Assembly: GCF_006228385.1 (NCBI RefSeq)
Contig: NZ_CP039852.1
Span: 1,380,001-1,444,000, forward strand
DNA from: Salinimonas iocasae
GTDB taxonomy: Bacteria; Pseudomonadota; Gammaproteobacteria; Enterobacterales; Alteromonadaceae
DNA: 64,000 bases
Reading direction: 5' to 3'
Made by a program: the position numbers and the translations under genes. The notes beneath the pieces are model-generated. The model searched no databases. It worked only from the letters and a program-made list of their open reading frames with translations, and was not told the origin of the DNA. This document shows, in pieces, positions 1 to 13,107 of this stretch (position 1 is the first letter of the stretch; each line of letters begins with the position of its first letter).

Positions 1-205
<205 letters not shown>

Positions 206-283
206 CCGATAACGTCGTTGACGCTCTTAGCGTAGTGTTCACACAGATAGTCTTGTTATATAAAGAAGAACGACCGTTTTTAT

Positions 284-359
284 GGGGCTATAGCTCAGCT
301 GGGAGAGCGCCTGATTTGCATTCAGGAGGTCAGCAGTTCGATCCTGCTTAGCTCCACCA
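284..359 (+). tRNA. tRNA-Ala (anticodon TGC)
   Basis: This is a 76-nt cloverleaf in the 16S-23S spacer. The acceptor stem ggggcta pairs with tagctcc, the D arm is agctcagctgggagagc, the anticodon loop tttgcat carries TGC, the T arm contains gttcgatc, and CCA is encoded. It comes first in the spacer, ahead of tRNA-Ile, the reverse of the E. coli Ile-Ala order. Confidence 0.97.
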
Positions 360-523
360 CTTTGCTTCACGGCCGGCGCGAATTAATCATCAGGATTAAT
401 TGCGATGAGTGTTGTTTTAAGCAAGCCGGATGAGAAGTGCGGGAAGGAGCATACATCAAGTATGTGACTGACCAAGTGACGAACCCGAGGCGCAGCATAA
501 AGCAACAGGCAGAAGCAAGTAAT
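360..523 (+). other. Spacer between tRNA-Ala and tRNA-Ile
   Basis: A 164-nt spacer separates the two tRNAs. It contains a perfect 8-bp hairpin (aattaatc at 381-388 with gattaatt at 394-401). A TTGCTTC near the tRNA-Ala end and a GAAGCAA near the tRNA-Ile end could close a larger stem. Minus-strand reading frames cross it, but they also overlap tRNA-Ile and have no coding signal. Confidence 0.6.
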
Positions 524-600
<77 letters not shown>

Positions 601-1061
601 TTTCTTCCCTGCTTTTCGTTATCGAATTGCTCATGTGCGACTTGCACACTACGCAATCCGATGCCTCAATCAGGAAAGAAATTGACTGAATAAACCGGTC
701 AGTACGGATTCAAATCCTAATGAATATTTACTCATTTGAGTAAGCATTGATTAGGGTTTTTTTACCCTGACAAGGGGATGAATTTACTTTTAAGGGTAAT
801 GTTTGTCCTCCTTGCGCAAAATATGAAAATCTATTTTGCACCCTTGTTCTTTAACAATTTGGAAAGCTGATATTAGTAATCAATCAAAATTGAGTAACTG
901 AGAATATCGAAAGGTGTTCTCTCAAAGCTACTCTACTTGACTTGAATTGCTTGTTATCAATTAAGTTTGATGACAAGGCAAATCACGATTAGCTTGTCAT
1001 AATACAGCAGGTGTTGATTCACCGGCCAAAGCAGAAGTCAAAAGGCTGTTTTGGGTTGTAT
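601..1061 (+). other. 16S-23S spacer, distal part
   Basis: About 460 nt lie between tRNA-Ile and 23S and contain no gene. The stretch holds the boxA antitermination element (listed separately) and, at its end, the 5' arm of the 23S processing stem. The rest is AT-rich with no further recognisable element. Confidence 0.7.
845..856 (+). promoter_or_regulatory. boxA antitermination element of the rrn spacer
   Basis: The sequence TGTTCTTTAACA, followed by atttggaaagctga, matches the rrn boxA (TGCTCTTTAACA) and its usual downstream context. Such elements recruit NusB-NusE so that transcription of 23S and 5S resists Rho. The match is seen in the sequence; the function is by homology to E. coli rrn spacers. 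Confidence 0.75.

Positions 1062-1068
<7 letters not shown>
1050..1068 (+). other. 23S RNase III processing stem, 5' arm
   Basis: The arm TTTGGGTTGTATGGTTAAG is perfectly complementary, over 19 nt, to CTTAACCATACAACCCAAA at 3932-3950. Together they bracket the 23S gene. This is the expected double-stranded substrate from which RNase III releases pre-23S, and it supports the chosen 23S ends. Confidence 0.85.
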
Positions 1069-3940
<2,872 letters not shown>

Positions 3941-4075
3941 ACAACCCAAAGCGGCAAAGTCTGCATGGGTTGTAGACAAGCTAAGTAAAGTAAGAGTAGT
4001 TAAGTTACTCAATAGATTGAATATCAGACTTTCCCGAATTGTTACGTTATCGACGATGTCGGTAACACCGTTTTA

Positions 4076-4194
4076 TGTCTGGCGGCCATAGCGACGTGGC
4101 ACCACCTGATCCCATTCCGAACTCAGAAGTGAAACACGTTAGCGGCGATGGTAGTGTGGGGTTTCCCCATGTGAGAGTAGCACACCGCCAGACT
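4076..4194 (+). rRNA. rrf: 5S ribosomal RNA
   Basis: The gene is about 119 nt. It starts tgtctggcggccatagcg, contains the conserved block ccgaactcagaagtgaaac, and ends ccgccagact, so the two ends pair as helix I. It lies 135 nt after 23S and just before a strong terminator. It is the only complete 5S gene here; two decayed copies of its 3' part follow downstream. Confidence 0.97.
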
Positions 4195-4207
4195 CCTATT
4201 CTACGAA

Positions 4208-4237
4208 GAAGCCCACTCAGTCGAGTGGGCTTTTTTC
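4208..4237 (+). terminator. rrn operon terminator
   Basis: The 8-bp hairpin GCCCACTC / GAGTGGGC with a short loop is followed by six T residues, 14 nt after the end of 5S. It is a classic Rho-independent terminator. The same hairpin recurs twice downstream. Confidence 0.95.
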
Positions 4238-4485
4238 GTTTCTGGGAGTGCAAAAATAAATGGATAACTGAAATTCTCGGATAGCCCTTTCCCTCAGAAA
4301 GCACTGGCGTGCTACTCCCTCTTAGCGAAACCTAACCCATCATGCACATTTAACCGACTGGCTCTGCATAGGCACAGGCGTATCAACCCGTCCATGGTGC
4401 ATCGTCCAGCTCGGCATCCATGCCTCGCGCTCTTCACTCTCGGCGTGCCACTGGCACCCCTCGTTCGCTACACTCACCGTTCATC

Positions 4486-4580
4486 GCCCCCATGTGAGAG
4501 TTGTACATCCGCCATGTCTCGCTGTGAAGCAGTCCTATTCTACGAAGAAGCCCACTCAATCGAGTGGGCTTTTTTCGTTT
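4486..4580 (+). repeat. Decayed 5S tail plus terminator, copy 2
   Basis: The stretch repeats the last part of the 5S gene and its terminator. The 5S-like ccccatgtgagag...catccgcca is followed, after an inserted tgtctcgctgtgaagcag, by tcctattctacgaagaag and the hairpin GCCCACTC/GAGTGGGC with a T tract. The upstream two thirds of 5S is missing, so this is not a functional 5S. The hairpin should still work as a terminator. Confidence 0.85.
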
Positions 4581-4825
4581 GAGCGTAATAAATTTCAGGC
4601 GCATTCACACAGACAATTCAAACCCATCTGACGTCGAGTCAATGCATTCGAACACATCCATGTGGCGTAGTGCCAGGGCGTACGTCCTGTACGCCCGTTC
4701 GTTCCTTTTGTGGTGACATTAAGTCACCACAAATTTGCTTCACAAACCGGAGTCCCACCCATCTCCCTGGTGCATTGTCCAGTCGCGCCATCCCTGGCGC
4801 GCAGCAACCTTAGCCCAGTGTGGGC

Positions 4826-4960
4826 CCAGCCCCATGTGAGCTAGCATATCCGCCATGTCTCGCTGTGAAGCAGTCCTATTCTACGAAAAAAGCCCACTCA
4901 GTCGAGTGGGCTTTTTTCGTTTCTGGATGTCTAAAAAGCCAATGGATAATTGAAGTTAGC
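4826..4960 (+). repeat. Decayed 5S tail plus terminator, copy 3
   Basis: This third copy has ccccatgtgag...atccgcca, the same inserted tgtctcgctgtgaagcag as copy 2, tcctattctacgaa, and the terminator hairpin with flanking A and T runs. Homology extends past the terminator: ttctgg...aatggataattgaa here resembles ttctgg...aatggataactgaa after the real 5S. Copies 2 and 3 share the insertion, so one arose from the other. Confidence 0.85.
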
Positions 4961-5260
4961 GAGTGGCTTATTTCTCAGATAGGTCAGGCGTGCTGCAGCC
5001 GCACAACTAAAGCAAAACAGCGCCTAGCTGTAACCAATATTGTTGGTTAAATGATGTTTCTTCATCTATAGTAACCAGGTCTTACGTGCCGAACCGTTCA
5101 CCTATTAACGTTGTATAACGTCATCGTTTTGTTGTGTGTTATGGCCGACGAGTTTGCGTAACAATCGAATATTGCTCTTTGCCTCCTTTCATTTGTAGTG
5201 GCAGACTAAACCCGAACACCGTTTTAAGTGATAGCATTACACTTAATAACGAGGTGTTCA

Positions 5261-6422
<1,162 letters not shown>

Positions 6423-6657
6423 CCACTACAAGTCATTGAGCTATGAAATTTTATTGAAGACTCTGTGTTGCCTACTATGCTCATAGTTTCGTTATACTTT
6501 CGGTTGCCGTATACCTGAATAAAAATTGAAGCGCGGGCGTAAGTTGGTTATTCAAAACCCAAACAGCACTGACAAGAACAGAAAGGCTGTCAATTTTGGA
6601 CATATTCGATTACCATTTATCCCCATTTTTTGTGAACAAAAATGTGAGGTATTCCAC

Positions 6658-6780
6658 ATGTCTGATGATAAAAACTTCAAAGAGCCCTATAGTGGTTGGT
6701 GGTTCCTTGCTTCTGTTGCTGTTCTGATTGCCATTTCTTGCATGCACATCATTACCGGTTGGTTCACTTTTTGGTTTTAA
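6658..6780 (+). CDS. Small single-span membrane protein (40 aa)
   Basis: The product is unidentified. It is 40 aa, MSDDKNFKEPYSGWW followed by one strongly hydrophobic helix (about residues 16-34) and FTFWF at the end. A longer reading frame from 6526 exists, but the ATG at 6658 is preceded by gtgaggt at good spacing, and the extra N-terminus does not look coded. It ends 23 nt before apt. The acidic start and single helix suggest an inner-membrane miniprotein; no function can be assigned. Confidence 0.6.
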   Translation: MSDDKNFKEPYSGWWFLASVAVLIAISCMHIITGWFTFWF

Positions 6781-6803
6781 CCAGCACATTATAAGGCGTT
6801 ACT

Positions 6804-7331
6804 GTGACTGCTGAGTACATTAAATCAGTTGTAAAATCTGTGCCTGATTACCCTAAAGCAGGCATCATTTTTAGAGATGTAACCAGTGTCTTAGAAGACC
6901 ACAAGGCATTCAGTGCCTGTATTGCGTTACTCCTGGAAAAATATAAAGATGTAAAATTCGACAAGGTCGCTGGGACCGAAGCGCGTGGCTTTTTATTCGG
7001 CGCGCCCCTTGCGATAGAGATGGGTGTGGGATTTGTCCCTGTACGAAAGCCCAATAAATTACCTCGTGAGGTTGTCAGCGAAAGTTATGAACTAGAATAC
7101 GGCACTGATACTCTTGAGATTCATAAAGATGCTATAGCGCCAGGCGACAATGTCCTGCTTATTGATGACCTACTGGCGACCGGTGGCACTATTGCCGCAT
7201 CTGCGGCGCTTATACGTCGGTTAGGTGGGCACGTAGATCATGCTGGTTTTGTTATTGGCTTGCCGGAACTTGGCGGTGATAAAAAACTGTCCGATCTCGA
7301 TATCCAAACTTATTCAATCTGTGAATATTAA
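6804..7331 (+). CDS. apt: Adenine phosphoribosyltransferase
   Basis: The enzyme makes AMP from adenine and PRPP in cytoplasmic purine salvage. The product is 175 aa, close to the usual 175-185. The start is GTG at 6804, preceded by AAGG. The PRPP-binding motif [13 protein letters not shown] is at residues 117-129, and the N-terminus has the family pattern [17 protein letters not shown]. Apt commonly lies just upstream of dnaX in gammaproteobacteria, as here (26-nt gap). Confidence 0.97.
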   Translation: MTAEYIKSVVKSVPDYPKAGIIFRDVTSVLEDHKAFSACIALLLEKYKDVKFDKVAGTEARGFLFGAPLAIEMGVGFVPVRKPNKLPREVVSESYELEYGTDTLEIHKDAIAPGDNVLLIDDLLATGGTIAASAALIRRLGGHVDHAGFVIGLPELGGDKKLSDLDIQTYSICEY

Positions 7332-7357
7332 TTAGTAATACGGAGACTTTTTAGCAA

Positions 7358-9724
7358 ATGAGCTATCAGGTTCTAGCCCGAAAGTGGCGTCCCGGCCGTT
7401 TCTCAGAACTGGTGGGTCAGGAGCATGTAGTCAGTGCCATTGCGAATGCGCTGGATAATGATCGTCTCCATCATGCTTATTTATTTACAGGAACCCGGGG
7501 AGTAGGCAAAACGACTATTGCCCGGATCTTTTCAAAAAGTCTTAATTGTGAAAAGGGGATGGGATCTGATCCCTGCGGTGAATGTGATACCTGCCAGGAA
7601 ATAGAGCAGGGGCGCTATGTCGATTTACTTGAAATTGACGCGGCTTCACGCACCAAAGTGGAAGATACCCGGGAACTACTGGACAATGTTCAGTACAAGC
7701 CTACTCGTGGTAAATTCAAAGTCTATCTAATCGATGAAGTTCACATGTTATCTAAGCATAGCTTCAACGCATTACTTAAGACATTGGAAGAACCCCCTCC
7801 TCATGTAAAGTTTCTGCTGGCCACAACCGATCCGCAAAAATTACCGGTAACGATATTGTCCCGGTGCCTGCAATTTAATCTTAAAGCGCTTTCTAGAGAG
7901 CAGATCAGCCAACAACTGACCTATGTTCTTGAACAGGAATCGGTACCGTTTGAAGCACCAGCACTCGCGTTGCTGGCAAGAGCGGCCCATGGGAGTATGC
8001 GCGACGCATTAAGCTTGACCGACCAAGCTATTGCACAAGGTGATAATCAGGTGGTTGCGGCTATTGTTACCGATATGCTCGGCCTGATGGACAAGCATCA
8101 GGTGTTAAAGTTATTGCATCAGGTAATTAAGAAATCGCCGCGCGATGTTTTGCAAATTGTCGAGGATATGTCTCAGCAGTCTCCTGATTACAGTCAACTA
8201 CTTGCTGAGCTGAGCAGTTTATTGCATCAGATAGCGCTGACACAGTGGGTGCCTGATGCCTGCAAGCTTGAAACTACGTCGGCTAAAGCAATATATCAGC
8301 TATCCAAACAGATTAGTGCTGAGCAGGTTCAACTCTTCTACCAGATAGCGCTGGAGGGCAGAAAAGATCTTCCTCATGCAGTTGATGGTAAAAGCGCAGT
8401 GGAAATGACTTTGCTTCGTATGATGTCATTTGCTCCTGCGCCAGCGGTGGAGAATCCTGAAGATCTAATTGCTTCTGCCCCCGCCAGTGATACTGTGCAA
8501 CCACACTCACCCGGGCAACCTGATGAGCAACTACCCACATCCTCGGAACATGTAAGTAGTGATGACAATAATGCTGAATTCCGGGACGCACACACAGAAG
8601 ACTATAAAAGAAAAGATGGTGACTCCCAGCAACAGAATCAGGAACAGAGTGTTTCTTCAACGAGCGATATCTCACCGCCAGTAGATAGTGAATTCGACGC
8701 TGGCCTTGTGCAGCAAATGAATGACATCGAAATGCAGGCACAAGAATACCGGTCAGATCATGTTCCATTTGAACAGGAGACCGTATCGCAGAATGCCCCT
8801 ACCCAGAGGCCAGTCGGGGAGGAGGATGTTCCTGAAGACAATAGTGCAGAGGTGTCTTCATCAGAAGGTCTCAGCGCTACGCAGGAAATGCTTGCCTTAC
8901 GCCAACGACTAAAGCGACAGCGCGAGGAGGACGCTGCTCAGACAAAAAAGCCTGAGCCAGCACAACCATTCGTGCCACCCCGGCGTGAAACGCAAATCGA
9001 TCCTGAAGAGGAGATATCTAAAAGCTCAACTGGTGTTGATGAAGCAGCATCAGACTTTTCTTCGACAGAGAACCTACCGGCTTCAAACACAACGCATGAT
9101 GCCAATAGCGAGCTTCAGCCTCCATGGGATATAGATGCCACTTATCCTCAAACATCGCCTGATAGTGAGCCTGTCAGTAGTGATAGCGAAGCAGTTGGAT
9201 GTAGTCAGGCATCGCCTGAGCGAACTGAGCAAAATGAAACGTCAACTGCCAGCGAAGTAGATAGTGTATCGCCTGACAACGTTGAGGTTTCTGACAAAAG
9301 CGCATCGATTCAGCCTTACCTGAATGACAATACCAAGCTTATAGATGCAAATCAGATTGATAACTGGAGCCATCTGATTTCCCGCATGAACGTAGCAGGA
9401 TTGGTAAAGCAAATTGTTTTACATTCTTCCTATGATAAAAAAGATAGCACTATTACGCTTGAATTAGATGGTAGTCAGGCGCATCTATTAAACGATAACG
9501 CAATAGAACAGGTAAAGCAGGCTTTGGGGACCGCCCTGAATGAACCAATACAATTAGAAATTCGTGTTGGAGAGCCTGCACAGACGCCTTTTTCTTTGCA
9601 GCAACAGATTAACGCGATGCGTCAACAATATGCGCATCAAGTGGTTGGCAGCGACAGGTTATTTACTTCACTGACTGATGCATTTAATGCAAGTGTAAAA
9701 GGTGACACAGTCAAAGCTCGCTAA
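7358..9724 (+). CDS. dnaX: DNA polymerase III subunits tau and gamma
   Basis: This is the clamp-loader ATPase of the replicative polymerase. It has Walker A GTRGVGKT (45-52), zinc-binding cysteines 64, 73, 76 and 79, a Walker B with DEVH (126-129) and sensor residues; domains I-III are intact. The tau product is 788 aa, longer than E. coli's 643, because of a long E/S/D/Q-rich linker (about 365-640). The C-terminal domain (about 645-788) is the tau part that contacts the polymerase alpha subunit and DnaB. A programmed -1 frameshift site (separate entry) should yield a shorter gamma of about 532 aa. Confidence 0.97.
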   Translation: MSYQVLARKWRPGRFSELVGQEHVVSAIANALDNDRLHHAYLFTGTRGVGKTTIARIFSKSLNCEKGMGSDPCGECDTCQEIEQGRYVDLLEIDAASRTKVEDTRELLDNVQYKPTRGKFKVYLIDEVHMLSKHSFNALLKTLEEPPPHVKFLLATTDPQKLPVTILSRCLQFNLKALSREQISQQLTYVLEQESVPFEAPALALLARAAHGSMRDALSLTDQAIAQGDNQVVAAIVTDMLGLMDKHQVLKLLHQVIKKSPRDVLQIVEDMSQQSPDYSQLLAELSSLLHQIALTQWVPDACKLETTSAKAIYQLSKQISAEQVQLFYQIALEGRKDLPHAVDGKSAVEMTLLRMMSFAPAPAVENPEDLIASAPASDTVQPHSPGQPDEQLPTSSEHVSSDDNNAEFRDAHTEDYKRKDGDSQQQNQEQSVSSTSDISPPVDSEFDAGLVQQMNDIEMQAQEYRSDHVPFEQETVSQNAPTQRPVGEEDVPEDNSAEVSSSEGLSATQEMLALRQRLKRQREEDAAQTKKPEPAQPFVPPRRETQIDPEEEISKSSTGVDEAASDFSSTENLPASNTTHDANSELQPPWDIDATYPQTSPDSEPVSSDSEAVGCSQASPERTEQNETSTASEVDSVSPDNVEVSDKSASIQPYLNDNTKLIDANQIDNWSHLISRMNVAGLVKQIVLHSSYDKKDSTITLELDGSQAHLLNDNAIEQVKQALGTALNEPIQLEIRVGEPAQTPFSLQQQINAMRQQYAHQVVGSDRLFTSLTDAFNASVKGDTVKAR
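8924..8955 (+). promoter_or_regulatory. Programmed -1 frameshift site in dnaX
   Basis: The heptamer A AAA AAG (8944-8950) lies in the correct phase (ACA AAA AAG). A -1 slip reads GCC then TGA (8953-8955), adding one Ala and ending at about 532 residues. A Shine-Dalgarno-like GAGGAGG (8924-8930) lies 13 nt upstream, as in E. coli dnaX, where such a sequence stimulates slippage. No clear downstream stem was found by eye. Confidence 0.8.
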
Positions 9725-9753
9725 GTATAAATTTTACGATAAAGGTGAATCAC

Positions 9754-10080
9754 ATGTTTAAAGGTGGAATGGGAAATATCATGAAGCAGGCGCAGGAAAT
9801 GCAGGAGCGCATGCAAAAGATGCAGGAAGAACTGGCTGAGGTTGAAGTTACCGGCCAGGCCGGTGCAGGTATGGTAAAAGTGACCATGACTTGTAACCAT
9901 AATGTTCGCCGCGTGGAAGTTGACGATTCATTGATGGACGATGATAAAGAGATGTTGGAAGATCTGACTGCGGCAGCATTTAACGATGCAGTACGACGGG
10001 TTCAGGAAACCAGCAAAGAGAAAATGGGTGATGTGACTGGCGGCATGCCATTACCTCCCGGCTTCAAAATGCCGTTTTAA
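9754..10080 (+). CDS. ybaB: YbaB/EbfC nucleoid-associated protein
   Basis: This small dimeric DNA-binding protein is usually co-transcribed with dnaX. The 108-aa product matches the family end to end: [20 protein letters not shown], then [20 protein letters not shown], and the C-terminal LPPGFKMPF. The ATG at 9754 was chosen over an upstream GTG at 9745 because homologues start MF(G)KGG and aaagg precedes it. In most relatives recR follows directly; here about 5.9 kb intervene. Confidence 0.95.
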   Translation: MFKGGMGNIMKQAQEMQERMQKMQEELAEVEVTGQAGAGMVKVTMTCNHNVRRVEVDDSLMDDDKEMLEDLTAAAFNDAVRRVQETSKEKMGDVTGGMPLPPGFKMPF

Positions 10081-10154
10081 TTCCCGAATCACACTTTGCT
10101 GATCCTCTCAGAATTACTTTCTGGGAGAACTGATTTGCTTGTATAGGTTTTTTT

Positions 10155-10182
10155 AAGCTCTGGTATTACCGGAGCTTTTTTA
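10155..10182 (+). terminator. Terminator after ybaB
   Basis: The 9-bp hairpin AGCTCTGGT / ACCGGAGCT (one G-T pair) with a 3-nt loop is followed by a T run. It lies about 75 nt after the ybaB stop and would end the apt-dnaX-ybaB transcript before the inserted region. Confidence 0.85.
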
Positions 10183-10964
10183 TTAGTCATATTCAATTTA
10201 TGTGATTCTGCTGATTTGAGTAGTATGAGTCGTCGCTATCGATATAGCGAAATTTCTCAGAGTATTTTCATTGTCTTATTTAAAACGGGTAATGGCCTGA
10301 TACCTCAGCGTTTAATAATTTCGAAGTTTCATACTCTTCAAAGACCGGTGTAACTCCCTTCGTCTGTCCACACATGTTACCTATACCATCAGCGCTTTTC
10401 ACACACATTATCAAGAATTGATCCACTGCATAGTAATTCCTTTACTGTTACATGTATTCCAGGTTATTTGCCTTTATTCTTACTATTACAAAATAGTCAG
10501 TGAGAATTTAAAGCCCCAATCAATTTTATACTGAACATATTTTTAGGCTTGTTTGAATACTGGAAACTAGGTATCGTGAAAGCAATGGCTATATCCTTTT
10601 GCGAGCGTTTTTTTGCTTCGATTAGGTTTAAAAAACAGTGCGTTGAATGCTTTCTGGGCAGTGAAAGGTAGTGGGACAAAACAATGCTTATCGTCGCGCG
10701 CCGGTTTACTATTCTTTACGATTATAAAACGTTCGCTAGGATAAAATTGCATAAGATTGCGAAATGTACGGAACCTGTAGTGCAAGTGTTAAAGGGGCTT
10801 TAGGCCATTAGATGATAAAGCTACAGGTAAGCTAGATAAAGCTCACATACACAAGGACTAATAAGGGTATTAAGTGCGCTCAGACAGTATATACATAAGA
10901 GCACAACGAAGTAGCTTAGCTTATAGGCCAATAAACACACCATCAAATAAAAAGACACCGACTT
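10183..10964. other. Gene-free AT-rich stretch at the left edge of the insertion
   Basis: About 780 bp without a supportable gene; the few short minus-strand frames have no coding signal. An 8-bp inverted repeat ACCTGTAG (10773-10780) / CTACAGGT (10821-10828) encloses 40 nt. Nothing else is recognisable; the stretch may carry the promoter of the sulfotransferase gene and remnants of the junction. Confidence 0.5.
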
Positions 10965-11954
10965 ATGAGTCAGCTTAAGAATTTGCGCACAACCCATAGT
11001 GTGCCATTGTTCGATAACGATAAATCCAGAAAGCACGTCAGTATTCCTATATGGAAACTCACAATTAAGGGAAAGTTCAAGGCGCTGCAGAGGCGAGAGG
11101 CGTTTAGTAGTGTAGATAAGTTCGTACAGTTTTTAAGTTTCCCCCGATCCGGACACTCTCTGATTGGCTCGTTGCTCGATGCGCATCCTAATGCCGTGAT
11201 CTCTCATGAATTAGATGCCATGGGATTGGTGCACAAAGGTGTATCTATAAAATCTATTTACGGACTCATTGAGGATAATTCCAATACATTTACGAAACAT
11301 GGGCGCTTCTGGAATGGTTTTTCGTATGAAGTCAAAGGTCAGCCCCACGGTCAACCTGATAATTTGACAGTTATTGGAGATAAGAAAGGTGACTGGGCAG
11401 TTCGCTGGTTTGAAAAAGACGCGCAGTTGATTACAAAGTTAAGAAATTCAACAGATGACAAAATTCGCTGGATTTTGGTGACGCGAAACCCCTTAGATAA
11501 TATAGCTACTTTATCTCTTCGAAAAAACAGAACGTATGATGAAGTGCGTATTCAAAACAAGTCAGGGGATAGCTTTGCTGCCGAATTAAAGAGCAGACAA
11601 GACTCAGGAGCTATTGCTGCTGCTGCTCGAGATGACATGATTGCTGACTATCGCCTTTTGTGTAATACCATTTCAAACATGCAGCGTGAACTGGCTGAAG
11701 AGGAAGTTTTGCACGTCATCTATGAAGACTTTTGTGGCGATCCAGCTAAAGGACTGAGAGATATCTGTAATTTTCTTGGCCTGGAACCATCTTCTGATTA
11801 CCTGCAAAACTGTTCGAAAAAAATAACACCCAGCTTGCACAAAAGTCGGCAGCGGGTTACGTGGTCCCATGAACAGGTGAATGAAGTAAAAAGCATCGCC
11901 CAATCCCATAATTTTCTGAACTGCTACCTGGACGATATAATAATAAATGACTGA
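10965..11954 (+). CDS. Sulfotransferase family protein
   Basis: The protein probably transfers sulfate from PAPS to a glycan or other acceptor. It has the 5'-phosphosulfate-binding loop FLSFPRSGHS (residues 56-65) and the 3'-phosphate-binding motif RWILVTRNPLDNIATL (168-183), both hallmarks of the family. At 329 aa it has no signal peptide, so it is cytoplasmic. The start ATG at 10965 has only a weak purine stretch upstream. Its 3' end overlaps the next gene by 8 nt, so it is coupled to the glycosyltransferase. The acceptor cannot be read from sequence. Confidence 0.85.
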   Translation: MSQLKNLRTTHSVPLFDNDKSRKHVSIPIWKLTIKGKFKALQRREAFSSVDKFVQFLSFPRSGHSLIGSLLDAHPNAVISHELDAMGLVHKGVSIKSIYGLIEDNSNTFTKHGRFWNGFSYEVKGQPHGQPDNLTVIGDKKGDWAVRWFEKDAQLITKLRNSTDDKIRWILVTRNPLDNIATLSLRKNRTYDEVRIQNKSGDSFAAELKSRQDSGAIAAAARDDMIADYRLLCNTISNMQRELAEEEVLHVIYEDFCGDPAKGLRDICNFLGLEPSSDYLQNCSKKITPSLHKSRQRVTWSHEQVNEVKSIAQSHNFLNCYLDDIIIND

Positions 11955-12891
11955 AATTAGACTGATAACTTGTGTAGGCGTAGAGCACGATTTAGCGCTT
12001 TTGCCTCACTTTCTGGCATATTACAAAGATCAGGGAGTTCCTGCTAACAACATGCACGTTGTGCTTCAGGCGCCTGAGGATAACTCTCCTGAAATGGATG
12101 AGGCTGTAAAACTGCTCGATGAGTATAACATCAGGCCTCATGAGAAGTGGATTGCACCTTATACAAGCAAATCCATGTGGGAAAAAAGAAGAGAAACCCA
12201 ACGAGCTGTTGCAAGTGCTGATGACTGGATTATCAGTGCAGACGTAGATGAATTTCACGAGTTTCCGGTTGGACTGAAAGCGTTTTTAGATTATTGCGAT
12301 CAGAAAAATGCGCGCTGCGTACAGGGCGTTTTTATTGACCGTCTTGCTCCGGAAGGAAAGCTAACATCCGTAAACGATAAAAGCGCTATCTGGGACCAGT
12401 TCCCTATAGAGGCTGATGTAATGTGCACAATCCGGCAGCATGAAGACGGTAACTGGGCTGCTGGTACTGTCAATGTGATGGCATTAAAGGGTGATGTGCT
12501 ACCTTCTTTAGGTGGTCACAGCGCGCTGGCTGGAGAGGCGCCCACCAATTATCTTTTTGGCAGACACCTTGGGAAATTGCCTGGCATTGGAAAGCCTGAT
12601 GTTCGCTTTGCGGTACCGTTGCGCGTACATCATTTTAAATGGACAGACCGACTTGCTAACAGTCTGAAAAAAAGATTGTCTACGCCCGGTGTGAGTGAAA
12701 GAGGAAAAATGTACGGCGAGGCGCTATTGAGCCATATCGATGAACAGGGAAAAATCCAGTTGGATAAAATGCCAATAAGAAAACCTGGCGTCATTGACCG
12801 TCTACCATGGAAACATCAACTCCGGATATTTGCACTTCGGGTGCTTTCCATCCGAATCTCAAACAAATTGAGACGAGTCGTAAGTAAATAA
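11947..12891 (+). CDS. Glycosyltransferase, family 2-like (Glyco_tranf_2_4 type)
   Basis: The protein starts MTEIRLITCVGVEHDLALLPHF, typical of GT-A fold enzymes that act on a remote acceptor. The metal/nucleotide-sugar motif is DVDEF (99-103), after DDWIISA, as in the GT2/GT92-like group. The C-terminal half carries HHFKW and a basic tail. No membrane segment or signal peptide is seen. It overlaps the preceding sulfotransferase by 8 nt, so the two probably build and sulfate the same glycan. Donor and acceptor are unknown. Confidence 0.8.
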   Translation: MTEIRLITCVGVEHDLALLPHFLAYYKDQGVPANNMHVVLQAPEDNSPEMDEAVKLLDEYNIRPHEKWIAPYTSKSMWEKRRETQRAVASADDWIISADVDEFHEFPVGLKAFLDYCDQKNARCVQGVFIDRLAPEGKLTSVNDKSAIWDQFPIEADVMCTIRQHEDGNWAAGTVNVMALKGDVLPSLGGHSALAGEAPTNYLFGRHLGKLPGIGKPDVRFAVPLRVHHFKWTDRLANSLKKRLSTPGVSERGKMYGEALLSHIDEQGKIQLDKMPIRKPGVIDRLPWKHQLRIFALRVLSIRISNKLRRVVSK

Positions 12892-13107
12892 TCGGTTCTG
12901 GATTGAGCCCAGACTTATGAGTACGGTATCTGGCAATAATCAGCCGGCAAGTAAGGTGGTACAACCCAGCAAAAGAAGTTCGACACACAACTTCAGGCAA
13001 TGGGTGAAAGGATTGCGCTAGTCGCTTCCCGTTCGAACATACACACCGGTAAAAGAACGTACTGATTATCGAACAACAAATAAAGCGCCAAGCAAATAGG
13101 CAAGATA

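Larger units (their letters stand above)
4238..5193. other. Gene-free region after rrn with duplicated modules
   Basis: No credible protein gene is present between the rrn terminator and the IS element. The stretch consists of two repeats of the 5S-tail/terminator module (separate entries). Each is preceded by a related segment: tggtgcatcgtccag at 4394 and tggtgcattgtccag at about 4770. The segment after 5040 contains nothing recognisable. Confidence 0.7.

Noticed and set aside
4075..5050. Plus-strand ORFs of 62-76 aa over 5S and its decayed copies
   Set aside because: They run through the terminator hairpins and share sequence only because the DNA is repeated; no RBS or protein signal.
8313..8768. 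151-aa minus-strand ORF inside dnaX
   Set aside because: Antisense to the repetitive linker of dnaX; composition follows the dnaX codon pattern.
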